64,000 bases of DNA from Oscarella lobularis (GCF_947507565.1 NC_089191.1:1612001-1676000), one strand, 5' to 3'; counted from the stretch's first letter, positions 43,076 through 54,590 are shown. Notes: generated from the letters alone by a model not told the origin. Translations and numbers: made by a program.

Positions 43076-43374
43076 CAAATGTAATTATTTATATCAAAGT
43101 GTTGCGGTGTATTGCCTTGTCTGTATTAAAATTGACAACTTTAAGTTTTCATTTTAAGTGTATATTGGTTAAACTGCTTAGGTGAAAGGAGTCCGGCAGT
43201 CTTACAAACAAGCACTTGTGACCGACTGTGGAAACAAACGATCCACTACGCGCACGCGAATACAATTGAAGAGAGACTCACCGTAAAGAGAAAGGAGCGT
43301 CTAAGACACTTCCCGACAAAAAAAGGAAGCCTTTTCTTTACCAGCTGACGCCAAGTTAAAGGACATCTCCTGTA

Positions 43375-43720
43375 AGACGGCGTCGTCAGATTGTCGCCTC
43401 TATAAGAGACGGCATCGTCAGATTGTCGTCTTCTCTATAAGAGACGGCATCCTCAGATTGTCGTATTTATAAGAGACGGCATCATCACATTGTCGTCTCT
43501 ATCAGAGACGGCATCGACAGATCACCGTCTCTATAAGAGGCGGCATCCTCAGATTGTCGTCTCTATAAGAGACGGCATCGTCAGATTTTTGTCTCCGTAA
43601 GAGACGCCATCGTCAGATTGTCGTCTCTATAAGAGACGGCATCCTCAGATTGTCGTCTCTATAAGAGACCGCATCCTCAGATTGTCGTCTCTATAAGAGA
43701 CGGCATCGTCAGATTGTCAA
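43375..43720. repeat. 32-bp tandem array, ~11 units, palindromic junctions
   Basis: Units agacggcatc(g/c)tcagattg plus tcgtctctataag recur about eleven times. Each junction contains GTCTCTATAAGAGAC, a 6-bp-arm palindrome, so either strand could fold into a row of hairpins. There are no spacers of unique sequence. Confidence 0.9.
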
Positions 43721-43721
43721 T

Positions 43722-43936
43722 AGCCGTAGGCCTTCCCCTTCCCTATGAGTTGATATTTAGACGCCGTACTCAATTGCTGTAGGCCGTCTCCTTTATTATT
43801 CGATGTTTAGACGCCGTACTCAATTGCCGTTGGCCGTTTCCCTTCCTTATGAGTCCATGTTTAGACGCCATACTCAACTGCTGTAGGCAGTCTCCCTTCC
43901 TTATGAGTCGATGTTTAGACGCCGTACTCAATTGCA
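43722..43936. repeat. ~57-bp tandem array, four units
   Basis: Units contain tttagacgcc(g/a)tactcaa(t/c)tgc, (g/c)gtaggc(c/a)gtct and ccttccttatgagt. The array directly follows the 32-bp array. Confidence 0.85.
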
Positions 43937-43949
43937 CTATCAATATCAA

Positions 43950-44125
43950 TCCTTTCCCCATCGGAACACGTCAATCCCGGACATTTTCGCGGCCACGAGG
44001 AAAATGGCCAATATAGAATGTTCACTCTCCGCGCGTAAGCACAATAAAAACACCAGTGGAAGTGTCTCCATTCTCTTGTTTTACCATTCACAGCTATAAA
44101 CTTAGGCATATTACTCGACGCGCCC
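43950..44125 (+). repeat. Copy of the 3' part of the unrecognised segment
   Basis: cacgtcaatcccggacattt...ttcacagctataaactt...cgccctgagg matches 40455-40620. A 28-bp duplication, tgttcc(a/t)ttttgtgttgtacagtac, follows at 44186-44243. Confidence 0.7.
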
Positions 44126-44249
44126 TGAGGGCCTTCCTTCCTCCCCACTGACAAAAAATAGTTCTTTTGGAGTTGTGCAGTAGTCTGTTCCATTTTGTGT
44201 TGTACAGTACTACGCGTCTGTTCCTTTTTGTGTTGTACAGTACAATGCA

Positions 44250-45120
44250 GTCATAGATGTAGTGAGAGGGGATGCGCGATTCGAATTCACGTGACGACTT
44301 TTGTCGAAGCAATGGTCGTTATGCATTCTTGGGCCTCTAGCCCGTATACAAGAGGGTAATCCGCTATTAATCGCCGCGTAACCTACTCTTTTCGTTGCTC
44401 AATCTGACGGCAGTCGCTCTTTCAAACGATCCTACGTAAGTACTTTCCTGCTGAAAATCGGCGTTTAGCCGCATTTCTGAGAAACCCTCCCCCGCGCATC
44501 TGATCCTTCCTGCGAAGTTATGCAGCTGTGCCTGCTAAGGCCTCCGCGTTCAACATAACCTCTGTATCATCGCATACTTACGAATGGTCGTTAGCTTCAA
44601 TAGGAAGTTGTCTACAGACACTATACGCGTTTTTTCGACCACCTCAATATTACAGTCAATGCCGAGAAAAATCCTCTGTCATACAAAACGAAGCCGAAAG
44701 CAATGCGCGGATTGTAATATAAGTGAAAATGTGAAATCCACTAAAATTTTCTTTGTAGAACACCCGAAAATCAGGCGACACAGTGGCATAGAACGTATGG
44801 CAAAAGTGGATCTGTGTCAGCGGCTGCAGGACGCTCGCCACATTTCACCGTTGTCCTCATCATTTTTGTCATAAATAAGAACGGCTTGTACAATTTGTTT
44901 GTCAAGAATGCAAAGGCAGAGTTTGAGAACGTCGGAGTCCTTGTTGAGAAATTCACTACTGATGCTAATGTTTCAACCTCTGACGTTGATGCTTTAATTA
45001 CTCTCGACAGCCTTTTTGTTTGCCTTAATTAAAAACCGAAAGCCTTTTTGTTTGCCCTGGAAACAGTGACGCGGCCTTTGTTCCTCTTTGCAAAAGAAGC
45101 AAATGAGTCCTGAAAAACAC
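44250..45120. other. No supported gene
   Basis: Short frames only. A stretch at 44880-45030 (ending LITLDSLFVCLN) is open but unrecognised. Confidence 0.35.
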
Positions 45121-45124
45121 GTCG

Positions 45125-45960
45125 ATGACGGTCATTGCCTATCTCGACAGGCACAGTTCCTTTAATTTCTCTGGTGAGCATTACCAGAAAACTGTCCGGA
45201 AAACTGACTGTCATCTAATATCATCTGCCAAACGGAAATGTCGACAATGCACGTCGTACATGTTGGCGTTGCGGGTGATGGCCAGAAGCCAGATAACATA
45301 TCAAACCAGCAGCAAATTGCTTAGCAATTCTCTCTTGAGAACTCCAGAACTGCGAGCTAAGGTTTTCGGTCTCTCTAAAGATAGGAAGAAATTTCTTCAA
45401 AAGCTCCGAAAGCAAAAAGAAAAATGAACCGTCTTGTTGAAAATGAAGGTTCAATTCTGCCTGCAGACCAGCACGACGACATCGTCACCATCATGTCATT
45501 TAGCTCCGCCGAAATTGAATCGCTTTATCCTGAAGGCGCCTTTCGCCGACTTTTTTGGGAAGAACAACTCAAAGCAGCTTGTTCAAAGGGCCCTCGTGGC
45601 ATGAGGTGGCACCCCTAATAATACGGTGTGCACTTCATTTGCGAATGCAGTCATCGAGTGCCTACCACGCAATGAGGACTGCTGGTTTTATTACACTTCC
45701 CTCTGATACCATGCAAGGTACTACACTCACACGTTTCGGCACAGGCTGGGATTTCAGCAAGAAGTAAACGATCTGCTGCAAGAGGAAGCCTTTTCTTATA
45801 TTTCTTGTGATGCGCCTGCATTTCGCAATGTAATTCTTGTCTTTGACGAGATGAAGATCAACGAAGATCTTGTATTCGACAAGCACGAAGACAGAGTCAT
45901 TGGCTTTGTTAACGTGTCTGACATCAACGATCGTCTCAGAGTTCTGGAACAGTCATTATA
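45125..45960 (+). pseudogene. P-like transposase core fragment
   Basis: Across three frames: KDRKKFLQKLRKQKEK, overlapping (ATGA at 45424) MNRLVENEGSILPADQHDD, then FRRLFWEEQLKAACSKGPRG with MRWHPLIIRCALHLRMQSSS and AYHAMRTAGFITLPSDT. After a shift at about 45720-45755 comes FQQEVNDLLQEEAFSY and then ILVFDEMKINEDLVFDKHED with RVIGFVNVSDINDRL, stop at 45960. RWHP.II..L.L...S..AY and DEMKI..DLV.DK are hallmarks of P-element/THAP9-like transposases; the Asp in DEM is the first catalytic residue. Truncated and frame-shifted. Confidence 0.65.
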
Positions 45961-47385
45961 AACATTAAAAAACCCAAGTTAGGCATTCACCTGTTGGTTA
46001 TCATGGTGCGCGGTCTGGCAACGTCCCTACGTTTTCCCTACGACTTGCGTCACCTCAGCGGAGCTCAATTCTATAATGTGGGAGGCCGTTTGACAGGTAG
46101 AGATAACTGGATATCACGTTGCGGGAATAACGGCCGACGGAGCAGCCAACAACAGAATTTTTTTTCGGAAAAACAGCGTTATTCCACGGCAATTCAAACT
46201 ACCAGTATTTGCATGCGAGGATATCTGAACTAAAAAAAATATTTCAAAATGAGAATCTCAGGTAGCGAACGACTCTAACCTTCCTCCTCTCAATGTTTTG
46301 CCGAGAGTCACAGCTAGCAAAGCGGACTGTGACGCTACCACAATATCAAAACGAATTAAAGGGTAACTGAACTGACAAAATGGACGTCATTTTTTGGTTC
46401 TACTGGGCGTACATTGATACAAAAGTTTCGTTCGAACTATACGTTTATTCTTCGAGCTACAATGAGTTGTTAAAATTGCTGAGCGGAGCTATGAATGACG
46501 TCATAGTGGGAGCGGAAGTTGCGTTATGGCTCTTTACAGTACATGTTTGGTAGCCTCTAGATGTCGAATTTCCTTAGTTACAAACCGACACTGGAGTGAT
46601 TTCTGTAAGGCTTTGACTAGTTATCTGTTTGCGCATGCCCGCGTCCCTACCAATTAGGTTAGTGCTACGTTTTCCCTGATGACTATGTCTCATAAAATGT
46701 CTTTGGATAAGGTCAATACGCAATGGATAAGCGTCGGGTTTCCGTTAATCGAAGCTTTAGGAAAAAAGCTTCGATTCAAGGTCCGACGTATTTTTAATTG
46801 GGGGACAGTTTTCGACGAGAGCATGTTGAAATTTTTGAACGCACATAAAAGCAAAATTTTGTGCAAATCCTCACTCAGACATAAGCATTAGGGTGTTATA
46901 AATCCATGGCAATGATAGGAGAGGCGCTAAATATTTTCGCTTTCTATTTATTTGGTTCTCATGTTGCAGCTGTGGACCATCCGCGCGCAATTTTTGCCTT
47001 CTTGCGGGTAGTTTCTCTACCTCAATGTGCGATCGGGAGATTACTAAAAGATCTAATAGTTTTGAACGAAATAGTTTTCGTTATGCAGATCGGTAATCGC
47101 ATTTTACCGGACTTCCTCCCTGCGTATCTGCAGACGTAGTCCGCCAGCGAATTGTTAGAAAAACTTCGACTAAATGCATTTTCTTACAAAACAGATTGAA
47201 ATTCAATAGATACGAGGGAAAATGAGAGCCTACGTAGAATGCGAGTTAGCGGGAGATAACCCTAACAACGACGCATGCGCCTTTGAAAGTCCGCCCTGCC
47301 GTTTGAAATGGGTTCCACTTCTTGCATCGCAGTTTGTCAGTTAATAAAATAGGTAACCTCTACGAAAGGGCCTATCACTCGAAGT
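45961..47385. other. No recognisable gene
   Basis: Open frames at 46679-46891 and 46906-47139 have no motif I know. ttaaagggtaactgaactga at 46357 resembles the end of a MITE but no partner is seen. Confidence 0.35.
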
Positions 47386-47387
47386 TA

Positions 47388-48058
47388 TGCAAACAGAGGA
47401 TACCAGGCATGATTGTAATCCAGCGCGTGCACACTACACGTTGGTGAGTCGGGAAAGGTGCGTGGCGCCTTTTTCTTGTCGAGGAAAAGCTCGAAGGCAA
47501 AAAGGAAAACCGAAGAGTTAGAACTGAATGTTATACACCTGTTCGCAACACGTGCGTGGCTAAGAAGTGAAACGTGGGAGCGCAATTAGGTTGAATTCGA
47601 ACAGTCACGTGACCACGAACAGCGATAACACAAAAGGAAAGCTAGAAAAAATTAGAGTGTACACCGATATCCTTGTATTGATAAACAACAACGTAAGAAG
47701 GCAGAATCACAATTTTTGTATTACACAAAAGAAATATTTTTTCTTTTGCAAAGTGATGGTACTAACGAAGGTTATGTTAGCGATAAAGACTGATATTTTT
47801 TCTAAGCCCTTCTTTCGAGTTATCGCTGCTTGTGGTCACGTGACTGTTCGCTTTTAACCTAATTGCGCTCAAACGTTTTACTTCTTAGCCACGCACGTTT
47901 TGCTAACAGGTGTATAATCATTAGTTCTAACTGTTCGGTTTTTCTTTCTGCCATCGAGCATTCCCTCAACGAGAAAAATGCGCCACGCCCTTTTCCCAAC
48001 TCACCAACAAGTAGTGCGCCCGCGCTAAATTACAATCACGCCTGGTATCCTCTATACA
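47388..48058. mobile_element. Long-inverted-repeat element (foldback/MITE)
   Basis: Arms of ~235 bp pair as inverted repeats: AGAGGATACCAGGCATGATT at 47396 with aatcacgcctggtatcctct at 48033-48052, and agtcacgtgaccacgaac at 47602 with its complement near 47830. Between are matching blocks (tataca(c)ctgttcgcaaca, ttagctaagaag-type). The ~200-bp loop (47627-47825) is A/T-rich. No protein. Target duplication not resolved. Confidence 0.8.
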
Positions 48059-48187
48059 GCAGTAACAGTAATTAATTTCTGTAAAAATTCTCGTTCAGCA
48101 AAGACTTAAAAGACTACTTGTTGATCCTCTCACGGGTTGAATTGTTTTTATTTCAAAACGTCTTTTGGGTTTATGCAGCAATTGGGA

Positions 48188-48480
48188 TGTAATAGCAAAC
48201 GGTGGAATGCTGAATCACGTTATGCCGAAGCAAAGAATTATTGCTGACCGCTGTTTTAGCTTAAGCAACTTGTTAGCGAAGAAATAATCTTTCCTTGAAG
48301 TGCCATCATTTTTAAAGGGTACAAGCAGCTAACGGCAAAAAATCTATTTTCAGCAGAGCTTTAGCGTCATGCAGGACTAATGTTGACAGGAATTTTTCTG
48401 CTTCTGATTTTGCATAAATTATTGACAAGAAACTTGTAGAGTCCTTCTCCGCAGAAACGCTATCTATCTGGGATTGCATC
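48188..48480 (+). pseudogene. Degenerate DDE_Tnp_4 transposase trace
   Basis: The frame from 48188 reads IANGGMLNHVMPKQRIIADR and CFSLSNLLAKK, resembling G.L...xPG..ILADRGF....L around the second catalytic Asp of Harbinger-like transposases. In shifted frames PSFLKGTSS and ALASCRTNVDR resemble the following PPFLKG and R.HVER blocks. Very decayed; moderate confidence only. Confidence 0.35.
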
Positions 48481-49191
48481 GTCGCCAATTTTTTAATTAA
48501 TTTTCCTTTGATGAGCTATTGGCAGAATACGAGAATTTCATACGCTTATCCTCTGTTTAAGCAAACACCGCGTTTGCATCAATGATTGATGATTACGTAC
48601 AAATGTCTTCAGCACTCTTAAATCTACAGCCTAGCATATTAAATTCAAGGAAGTAAAATCCAAAGCATTAGTCGCTGCAAGTCACTTCTCCCTGAGCCTG
48701 CGTAAGTTTCTTTTACTAGGCATTTTTTTATATACATTTTCAAAATTAATGAAAATTTTTCTTTTGAGGGCGCTATTGGTTATTACTCGTTAAAGATAAT
48801 ATCCCTTCTTCGTGTACAAGAAAAACTCGCACCAACTCGATTTGTCACTAGAAGTTGTCCTTGTATCTGGTAGTTATAATCATGCTTGCTCTTAAGCTTT
48901 TGCTGACTATCTATTCATTCCAAGCAGAAGCCTGAGTCGCTCAGGTAAACTGAGTCGTCAAGAGAAACATTGCAATTTGTGAAAAGAATATTTGATTTCA
49001 AGTAAGGCATTCTAAAAGGCGAACGATCGTCTTGTTACTGAAGCTTTTTACATAAGCTGTGGCTCTAGCCACGGTACCGTGACGTAAATCTCACGGCTTC
49101 GAGTCACGGTAATCTACCGTGCGCTATATTACGTTGTAGTGTTGACGTCAATTCGTCCATCGCAATGCGGCAAAAGAGATACAGCTAAAAG
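48481..49191. other. No recognisable gene
   Basis: A/T-rich. ccacggtaccgtg and tcacggtaatctaccgtg near 49069-49120 are short palindromic motifs just before the MULE-like gene. Confidence 0.35.
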
Positions 49192-50110
49192 ATGAGCGAA
49201 GAGACGACTGCGAGACGCTCTGGCGATCGCAACGAAACGCAACCCGTTGGTGTAGACGATTTCGTCGAAGTTGGAAAGTCGTTCGCGTCGTTTGAGGAGT
49301 TCGAACGCAAATTGAAAGAAGACAAGCGCAAGAAATTTGTCGAATTTTGAATGCGCCGTTCAAGAGCCATCAAAGCGGCGTCAAAGCGTGTCGAACGATG
49401 TCTTCGAGAACTTGGAAGTCCTATTCGTTACACTCGACAGGCGTTCAAAGCTAGAGGAAAGGGGAGAACATCTTCGGAAGTCAACAGGTAATATTTATCA
49501 TGCTAATATATATCTGACGTGATGTGGTAGAAAAACACTCAGACAAGAATGTCCGGCCCACCTGACCCTGTAAAATGGAACTGCACTTGAAGTGAAAGGT
49601 TGGTGCTCTGAGCACACTCATGAACTTTCTGAAGTAAGGTGTCCTTCTTTGTTGTTGATTCTTACTATTATTGTACTTATTTATAGACTCTCTTTCGTCA
49701 TCTTCCTTTGCAAAGGTCACTAGACGCTGAAGCAAAAGCCACGGCTTCAAAATTGCTTGCCATGAAAGCAAACAAGAAGATGGTTCAGAAAGAGCTGTTT
49801 GAGGACTCCGGAAAAATCGTTCTTCTGAAGGACCTGTCAAACATCGCTGCCACTGGTCGAAGCAACATCGTAGCAAACGACTTAGATTCAGTTGTCAGCA
49901 AACTGGCATCGAAATACGGTATATTTCACATGTAGAAGTATCCTGGCAGCGTTCTATGCTTATCTGTATGCTGGTGTGCTTCTCTTCAGGTGCCACCGTT
50001 GATGTGTATTGCGGCGATGATCGAAAACTTTAAGGACTCTTTTTGCAAGACCTCTCGATGAGAGAAATGTTCAAGGCATTTCCTGAATTGCTGTGTATGG
50101 ACGCAACGTG
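49192..50110 (+). pseudogene. MULE transposase, ZSWIM/FAR1-like, N-terminal half
   Basis: From ATG 49192: DDFVEVGKSFASFEEFERKL, then a TGA at 49348 in frame, then SRAIKAASKRVERCLRELGS and IRYTRQAFKARGKGRTSSE (FAR1/FLYWCH-like zinc-finger region with its Cys lost). After a probable intron come CPAHLTL, an in-frame TAA, and LEVKGWCSEHTHELSE. An intron at 49659-49732 leads to SLDAEAKATASKLLAMKANK and IVLLKDLSNIA. Another at 49920-49989 leads to GATVDVYCGDD and FPELLCMDAT, which holds the first catalytic Asp. The rest of the DDE core and the SWIM finger are absent. Stops and truncation make it a pseudogene. Confidence 0.7.
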
Positions 50111-50629
50111 CTAGCTCTTAAATTTGAGATTTCCCTTGTATCTCTTCTGGCTAAAGGTAAAAACCTATATAATCAATATTAGCTATGACTAAATAGAACC
50201 TGTTGCTCTGTCTAGGCTATAACGGCATCAGCATACTTTGCCACAGCCAATTCTGTAGTTTTGAAAAGCCCAGACACCCTCACTGTAAAAGATTTGAAGG
50301 AAGTTTGCAAAAATCCGGCACAACTTTCGTCGGAGTTAAAGACCATTAAGACATGTTGTAATAGGTCAATAGCAGTATCCATCGCCGACGAAATTTCACC
50401 ACCGCGCTTGTACTCTTTCGCACCGTTAATCAACTGAATTCTTCTAATCGAGCCGTCTTTCCTTAAGCGCGTTTTACCACCGTCGGTGCCTTATTGCGCC
50501 GCAGCTCCGAGATCCCTGAGCGCCAGCGCCAGCTGCAATCTGATTCTCTCGTACATCATTAATTAAGGAAGTTCTAAAAAGCACGGTGCAAACAATCGAG
50601 GAGGCGAAGACCGTCAAGGTGGTGTAATA
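50111..50629. other. No supported gene
   Basis: A minus-strand frame at 50212-50433 (MINGAKEYKRGGEISSAMDT...) looks helical but unrecognised. The rest is unremarkable. Confidence 0.35.
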
Positions 50630-53335
50630 CAGTGTTCTAGGCAGAAATGTGAGAGTGGGGTTCGGGGGCTACGCCCCCGAAAAATTTTTTTAGGGGCGTG
50701 GCATTTCTTTATGTATTTCTCTTTGCACGGCGGCAAATTCGCTTTGGAATATCGTGAAAAAGAGACGTGCAATATTCAAGGAAGGCGCGAAGAAATGCGG
50801 CGTTTTTTCTTTTTGGCCCAAAGTTCGATAGCTTCTTCGAATGGAAAATCCTTTAAGTCTGGACCTTCTAGGATGATCCGAAGCAAAGAATCGAGTCTTT
50901 TCCTTCATCCTGTTACGAATTCTCGTCTTCGCAAGTTTGAGTTGCGAAAAGGTTTGTTCGACGTCTGACGTATGAACAGGCACAACTCTGCATATACTCG
51001 CCATAGCTGACATAGTAGGGAAAACGCGTGAAGAAGTGGGATTTGTACAAAGTTCGTCGATCACTGCCTCGTGAGATTTCCTTTTGTTAGAAGGGTCGTT
51101 CAGGAACTGGCGAAAACTGCTCCATTCTTCCTCGCACGAATCGTAATTTACCAGAATTCCTTCAAACTGGTTTGTAAAACACCGTAGTTCTTTCACGCCG
51201 TAGTTCGTGAACAGTTTTAATTCTTCACGGCTGGGATTTGTAGATAACTGGGGCAGTCGCTGCGGGTTCAGAATATCAAATGAGGCCATTATGTCTTTTT
51301 CCTGAAATCTGCTTTCAAGGTTGGCAATCAGTTTGTCAAGAAACGGTTTGCGAATACTGTCGTTGAAGTACAGTTCTCCTAAATTATGTGGTTTCCGTAC
51401 ATCAATTTCCGCTTTTTTTTAATTCCTCAAGAAGAGCGGGCAAGCCACTTGTGTGCCTTCCTTCGGTGGACTTCAGCTGCTTCAAACATGCAATCGTTGA
51501 GGAGATGATACCGGGAATGATACTGTAATCACACGTGGAGTACTGAAAGCATTTGGAAAGGGTGCTGACGTGGGGTAGTGCGTCGCACATCAGTAGCATC
51601 GTTGCTATAAATCGATGTTCGGACATTAACCGGTGCAGTCCCAAAGCTTTCGCATCACCACGCTCTTCGCTTTCTCGCTGCAAGCTCATCAGAACAGAAA
51701 CGAACTTTTGTTTCAGTCTGTTGACACTGTGCTCAACACTGAGCCACCTCGTGGCGCAGGGCGCTATCATCTTGCTCGTCTCCTCTTGTCGCAAAGTCTG
51801 AATTGCCTCTAACCCGGCAGAGCGAACAGCGCTGTTATCGAAAAAGTAAAAAACTTGACGAATAATGTTTCCAAATGTTTTGACATAAGGGACGGTGTTT
51901 CCTGCCTGCGTAGAAGCCAGATTTACGCGATGTGCCGCGCAGTGAACGCCGATAAGAGAAGGCTGTCTCACTTTCAATCGGGCAACGACGCCAGTTTTGA
52001 CACCCGTCATTGTTGAGGCTCCATCAGTTCCAATACCTCTCAGTTTGTTTATATCCAGCCCTGCTCCTTCGACGTATTCCATTACGCGTTTCGTCACGGT
52101 TTCAGCCCCAGCTCGAATGCAGCTGCTTTCTTCCAACCTTGTATTAGCAACTTCACGATGAAGTAGATCAATTACTGTCAGAAAATGGCTTCTAAGCTGC
52201 CCCGTCGACTTGCAAATAAATCTCCCGTGTATTGCCAACTGTTCAGTAACTGTGCAGTCTGTTGTCTCATCTATCATTAACGCAAAGTGATTTGATTCCC
52301 TAATTGACTTGAGAATTTTCTTTTCCACTACTTCAGATAACACATAGACCATTTCTTGAATGGACTGGTCACTCGTATAAAGCGCGTTCTTTGCCACACG
52401 AAGTCCTGCCTTAATATGTACGCCAAGAAATTCAAACAAATCCAGTAGAGGCTCGAAATTTGTTGTGTGCGCAATTCGTTGTTTAAGTAAAAAGTACAAG
52501 CAGGAGAACGCTTGAAGCAAGCTCTCAGCTGACAACGGAGGATTAATCGTTGCAGGAACACTTTCCGCCGGTCGCAGAGCAAGCCTTTCTTTGTTGATGC
52601 TGTCGCGATGCGCACCAGATTTTTCGTGGCGACGAATGCTGTGCAGCCTCATTCGTGTGCAAGGTACCTTGTTCCAAACATCCCGGTTATACGGTTTTTG
52701 GTCGTACTTCTGGCAGAGAACGCACAGCATTCCCTTCCGCTCATCGTCGTATTGAAGCCATTTCCTTCCTGCCAGCCATTCCGTCTGAAACTTCCCCGAT
52801 TGCTTGCTCCTGTCACTTCCCGATCGAGATATCGCTCCGGAAGACGAAGACGTCTGTCCAAGCCGAGTCGGAAGGCGTTGAGGTGTTGCTACATCCTCGT
52901 CCGAATCGGCGGAATCGCTAGAAGTTCCTGTTCGCTGTGCCACGTCGCTCTCACTTGCAAAGAAGCGGACTTCTTCATCAGACGACGATTCGCCGTCATC
53001 GATAACTGCATCTTCCCGCGAACGCTTGGGCTTGGATGAGAAGTACTTGTGCAACGCCATTGAAGAGTGATGTCACGCCTTCTTATGGTGATATTAACTT
53101 TTCTGTTGTTTTAAACTCCACAATCAACCTGCTAAATTTGCTGTTCTACTCTATACAGGAGCAAATTTTGATGGCAGGTAAGAGCTCCTGTCTGTCTATG
53201 GTGTGTGAGTGAAATAGTGAATACTGTCTGTTCAAAATTCAGTGAGGGTCGCGAGGCTTCGTGTGAGGGTCGCTACGACTCGAGTGAGGGCCGATGCGAC
53301 CCTCGCCGACCCCCGTAGCTAGAACCCTGGTAATA
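50624..53335. mobile_element. hAT transposon, near complete
   Basis: Ends CAGTGTTCTAGGCAG (50630) and, inverted, CAGGGTTCTAGCTACG (53329) share CAGNGTTCTAG, a hAT-type terminus. GTAATA flanks both sides (50624-50629 and 53330-53335), six of the eight duplicated bases hAT elements usually make. Element body 50630-53329 (2700 bp) with one transposase gene on the minus strand. A GC-rich palindrome, gggggctacgccccc, lies at 50666. Confidence 0.75.
50690..53060 (-). pseudogene. hAT transposase, ~790 codons, two frameshifts
   Basis: Start ATG at 53060. The N-terminus is acidic/Ser-rich, followed by a TTF/BED-like zinc finger (LCVLCQKYDQKPYN...RRHEKSGAH, about residues 110-150). The core has HFAL(M)IDETTDCTVTEQLAIH (first Asp), GIGTDGASTMTG (second Asp) and VHCAAHRVNLA, as in ZNF862/ZBED-like hAT proteins. 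It stops at 51402 within AAAAAAAAA; reading one base over continues EIDVRKPHNLGELYFNDSIR and on to the C-terminal hAT dimerisation part, VPVHTSDVEQTFSQLKLAKT. A second shift near 50905 precedes DSLLRIILEGPDLKDF. The first lies in a 9-base homopolymer and could be a sequencing error. Confidence 0.85.
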
Positions 53336-53759
53336 GGGTACCCCGCCCCTTGTTTTTTTTGTAAGAAATGAAATGCTTTTGAACTATGTCTTTGCATCTC
53401 GCGAGAGCGTCTTACCTTATAAACCATGTGCAAACGGCGCTTTCGCCCTAGAGAACGACAGAAACCGCGTATTTGGCTTCAAAAACACGCGTCCGTGCCT
53501 GTTTCAGAGCTATCTTGCTCTTTCTGGATGGTTTCGCTAAGTCGATCGAGGCGATTTCGCGTTTTTTATTCTACTATTTAGAATGTCCGCTATCAGAGGT
53601 TTGACTGTAATGTTACAGATTTCTTTTTCTGCCTCCTGCTTCGTTCTTCAGCTCAACGCCGCCTCTTTTTTCCTCTGATAATTGCTTCTAAGAAAAGTTT
53701 ATAAATGTCTTCAACAATTCATACGAAAACATGATACTCTAATACCATTGCTTCCCCTA
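53336..53759. other. No recognisable gene
   Basis: No domain or clear repeat found. Confidence 0.35.
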
Positions 53760-54095
53760 CAGCTTACTCTAGATCGCTCTCCACCGCGCGTTGACGTTCG
53801 GCAAGCACAATCTCCTCTTCATCTCCGCTTCACGCTCGGCGAGCCTAATCGCCGCTTCCTCTTCTCTGCGGCGAAGCACCGCTTCACGATCGGCCAGCCT
53901 TATTTGCCGCTTCCTCTTCCTTCCGGCGATGATCCATCATCGCCGCTTCATGTTTGGAGAGTACAATCTCTGTTTCTTCTTGTTTCCGGCGAAGCTCGGC
54001 TAGCTCGTTGTTGAGCTCCATCAGCTTGTTTTTCATCTCCTGGTGACGCGCGGCGAGCTCGGCTTTGGTCTCGCTTTCTTCGGGTCACTCCTGAA
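53760..54095 (-). pseudogene. Gag-like coiled-coil segment
   Basis: The minus strand encodes LMELNNELAELRRKQEETEI and DHRRKEEEAANKA, then after a shift REAVLRRREEEAAIRLAERE. It is a long Arg/Glu/Ala coiled coil with an internal ~60-bp repeat (gaagcgg...aggctcgcc). Similar coils precede the gag of the gypsy-like element at 33 kb. No further gag or pol follows, so the assignment is tentative. Confidence 0.35.
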
Positions 54096-54296
54096 TAAAG
54101 CGCCTGCAAAAAATGTACGGCAAAACGACGTGATGTTCCCGATATTTCTTCGTCAAAATCATGGTGGCTTTTCGGTTCAGCAGAGTCGATATAGTTTTCG
54201 ATTCGGGTTTTTTCGCGGGTTCAGCAGAAGCGTTTGGCTCCTAATAGAAGAACAAAAATAATCTCTTATAAGCATGTACAATCAAAACTCGCGATT

Positions 54297-54590
54297 TCAC
54301 CTAGGCAAGAGGTCGCTTTCGCTCGATAATTTAGAGAATTTCGTGTACTTAATAAAAAATACTCCGCAGTTCTGCGGGCAGCGATAGTATCTCCAGTTGT
54401 CGACACAGCCGTCGCTCGTTCCGTTTCGTTCGTTGAGTTCGATGCCGAAATACCTCCCTCCCTGGGACGTACTTCAGTCGTCGTATAAACTTAATCGTTC
54501 CGATTACACGGTTGACCAGGACGATCGCTCCTTCTTCCAGTCGACAGCTTATCTCCAGATGTTCAGATTCGAATTTCTTGGGCACGCGCA
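54297..54590 (-). pseudogene. CAP-Gly domain fragment
   Basis: The minus strand reads EEGAIVLVNRVIGTIKFIRR and KYVPG. After a one-base shift at about 54455 it reads YFGIELNERNGTSDGCVDNW and YYRCPQNCGVFF, then a TGA at 54297-54299. This follows the CAP-Gly pattern vG..v......GtiryiG...f..G.w.GieLde..Gk.DGs..g.rYF.C....G.F, a microtubule/EB-binding fold. It is directly preceded by the pogo-like N-terminus on the same strand. The frameshift suggests a relic. Confidence 0.5.

Noticed and set aside
43375-43720. Regular repeats suggesting a CRISPR array
   Set aside because: Units abut with no unique spacers, and the genome is eukaryotic.
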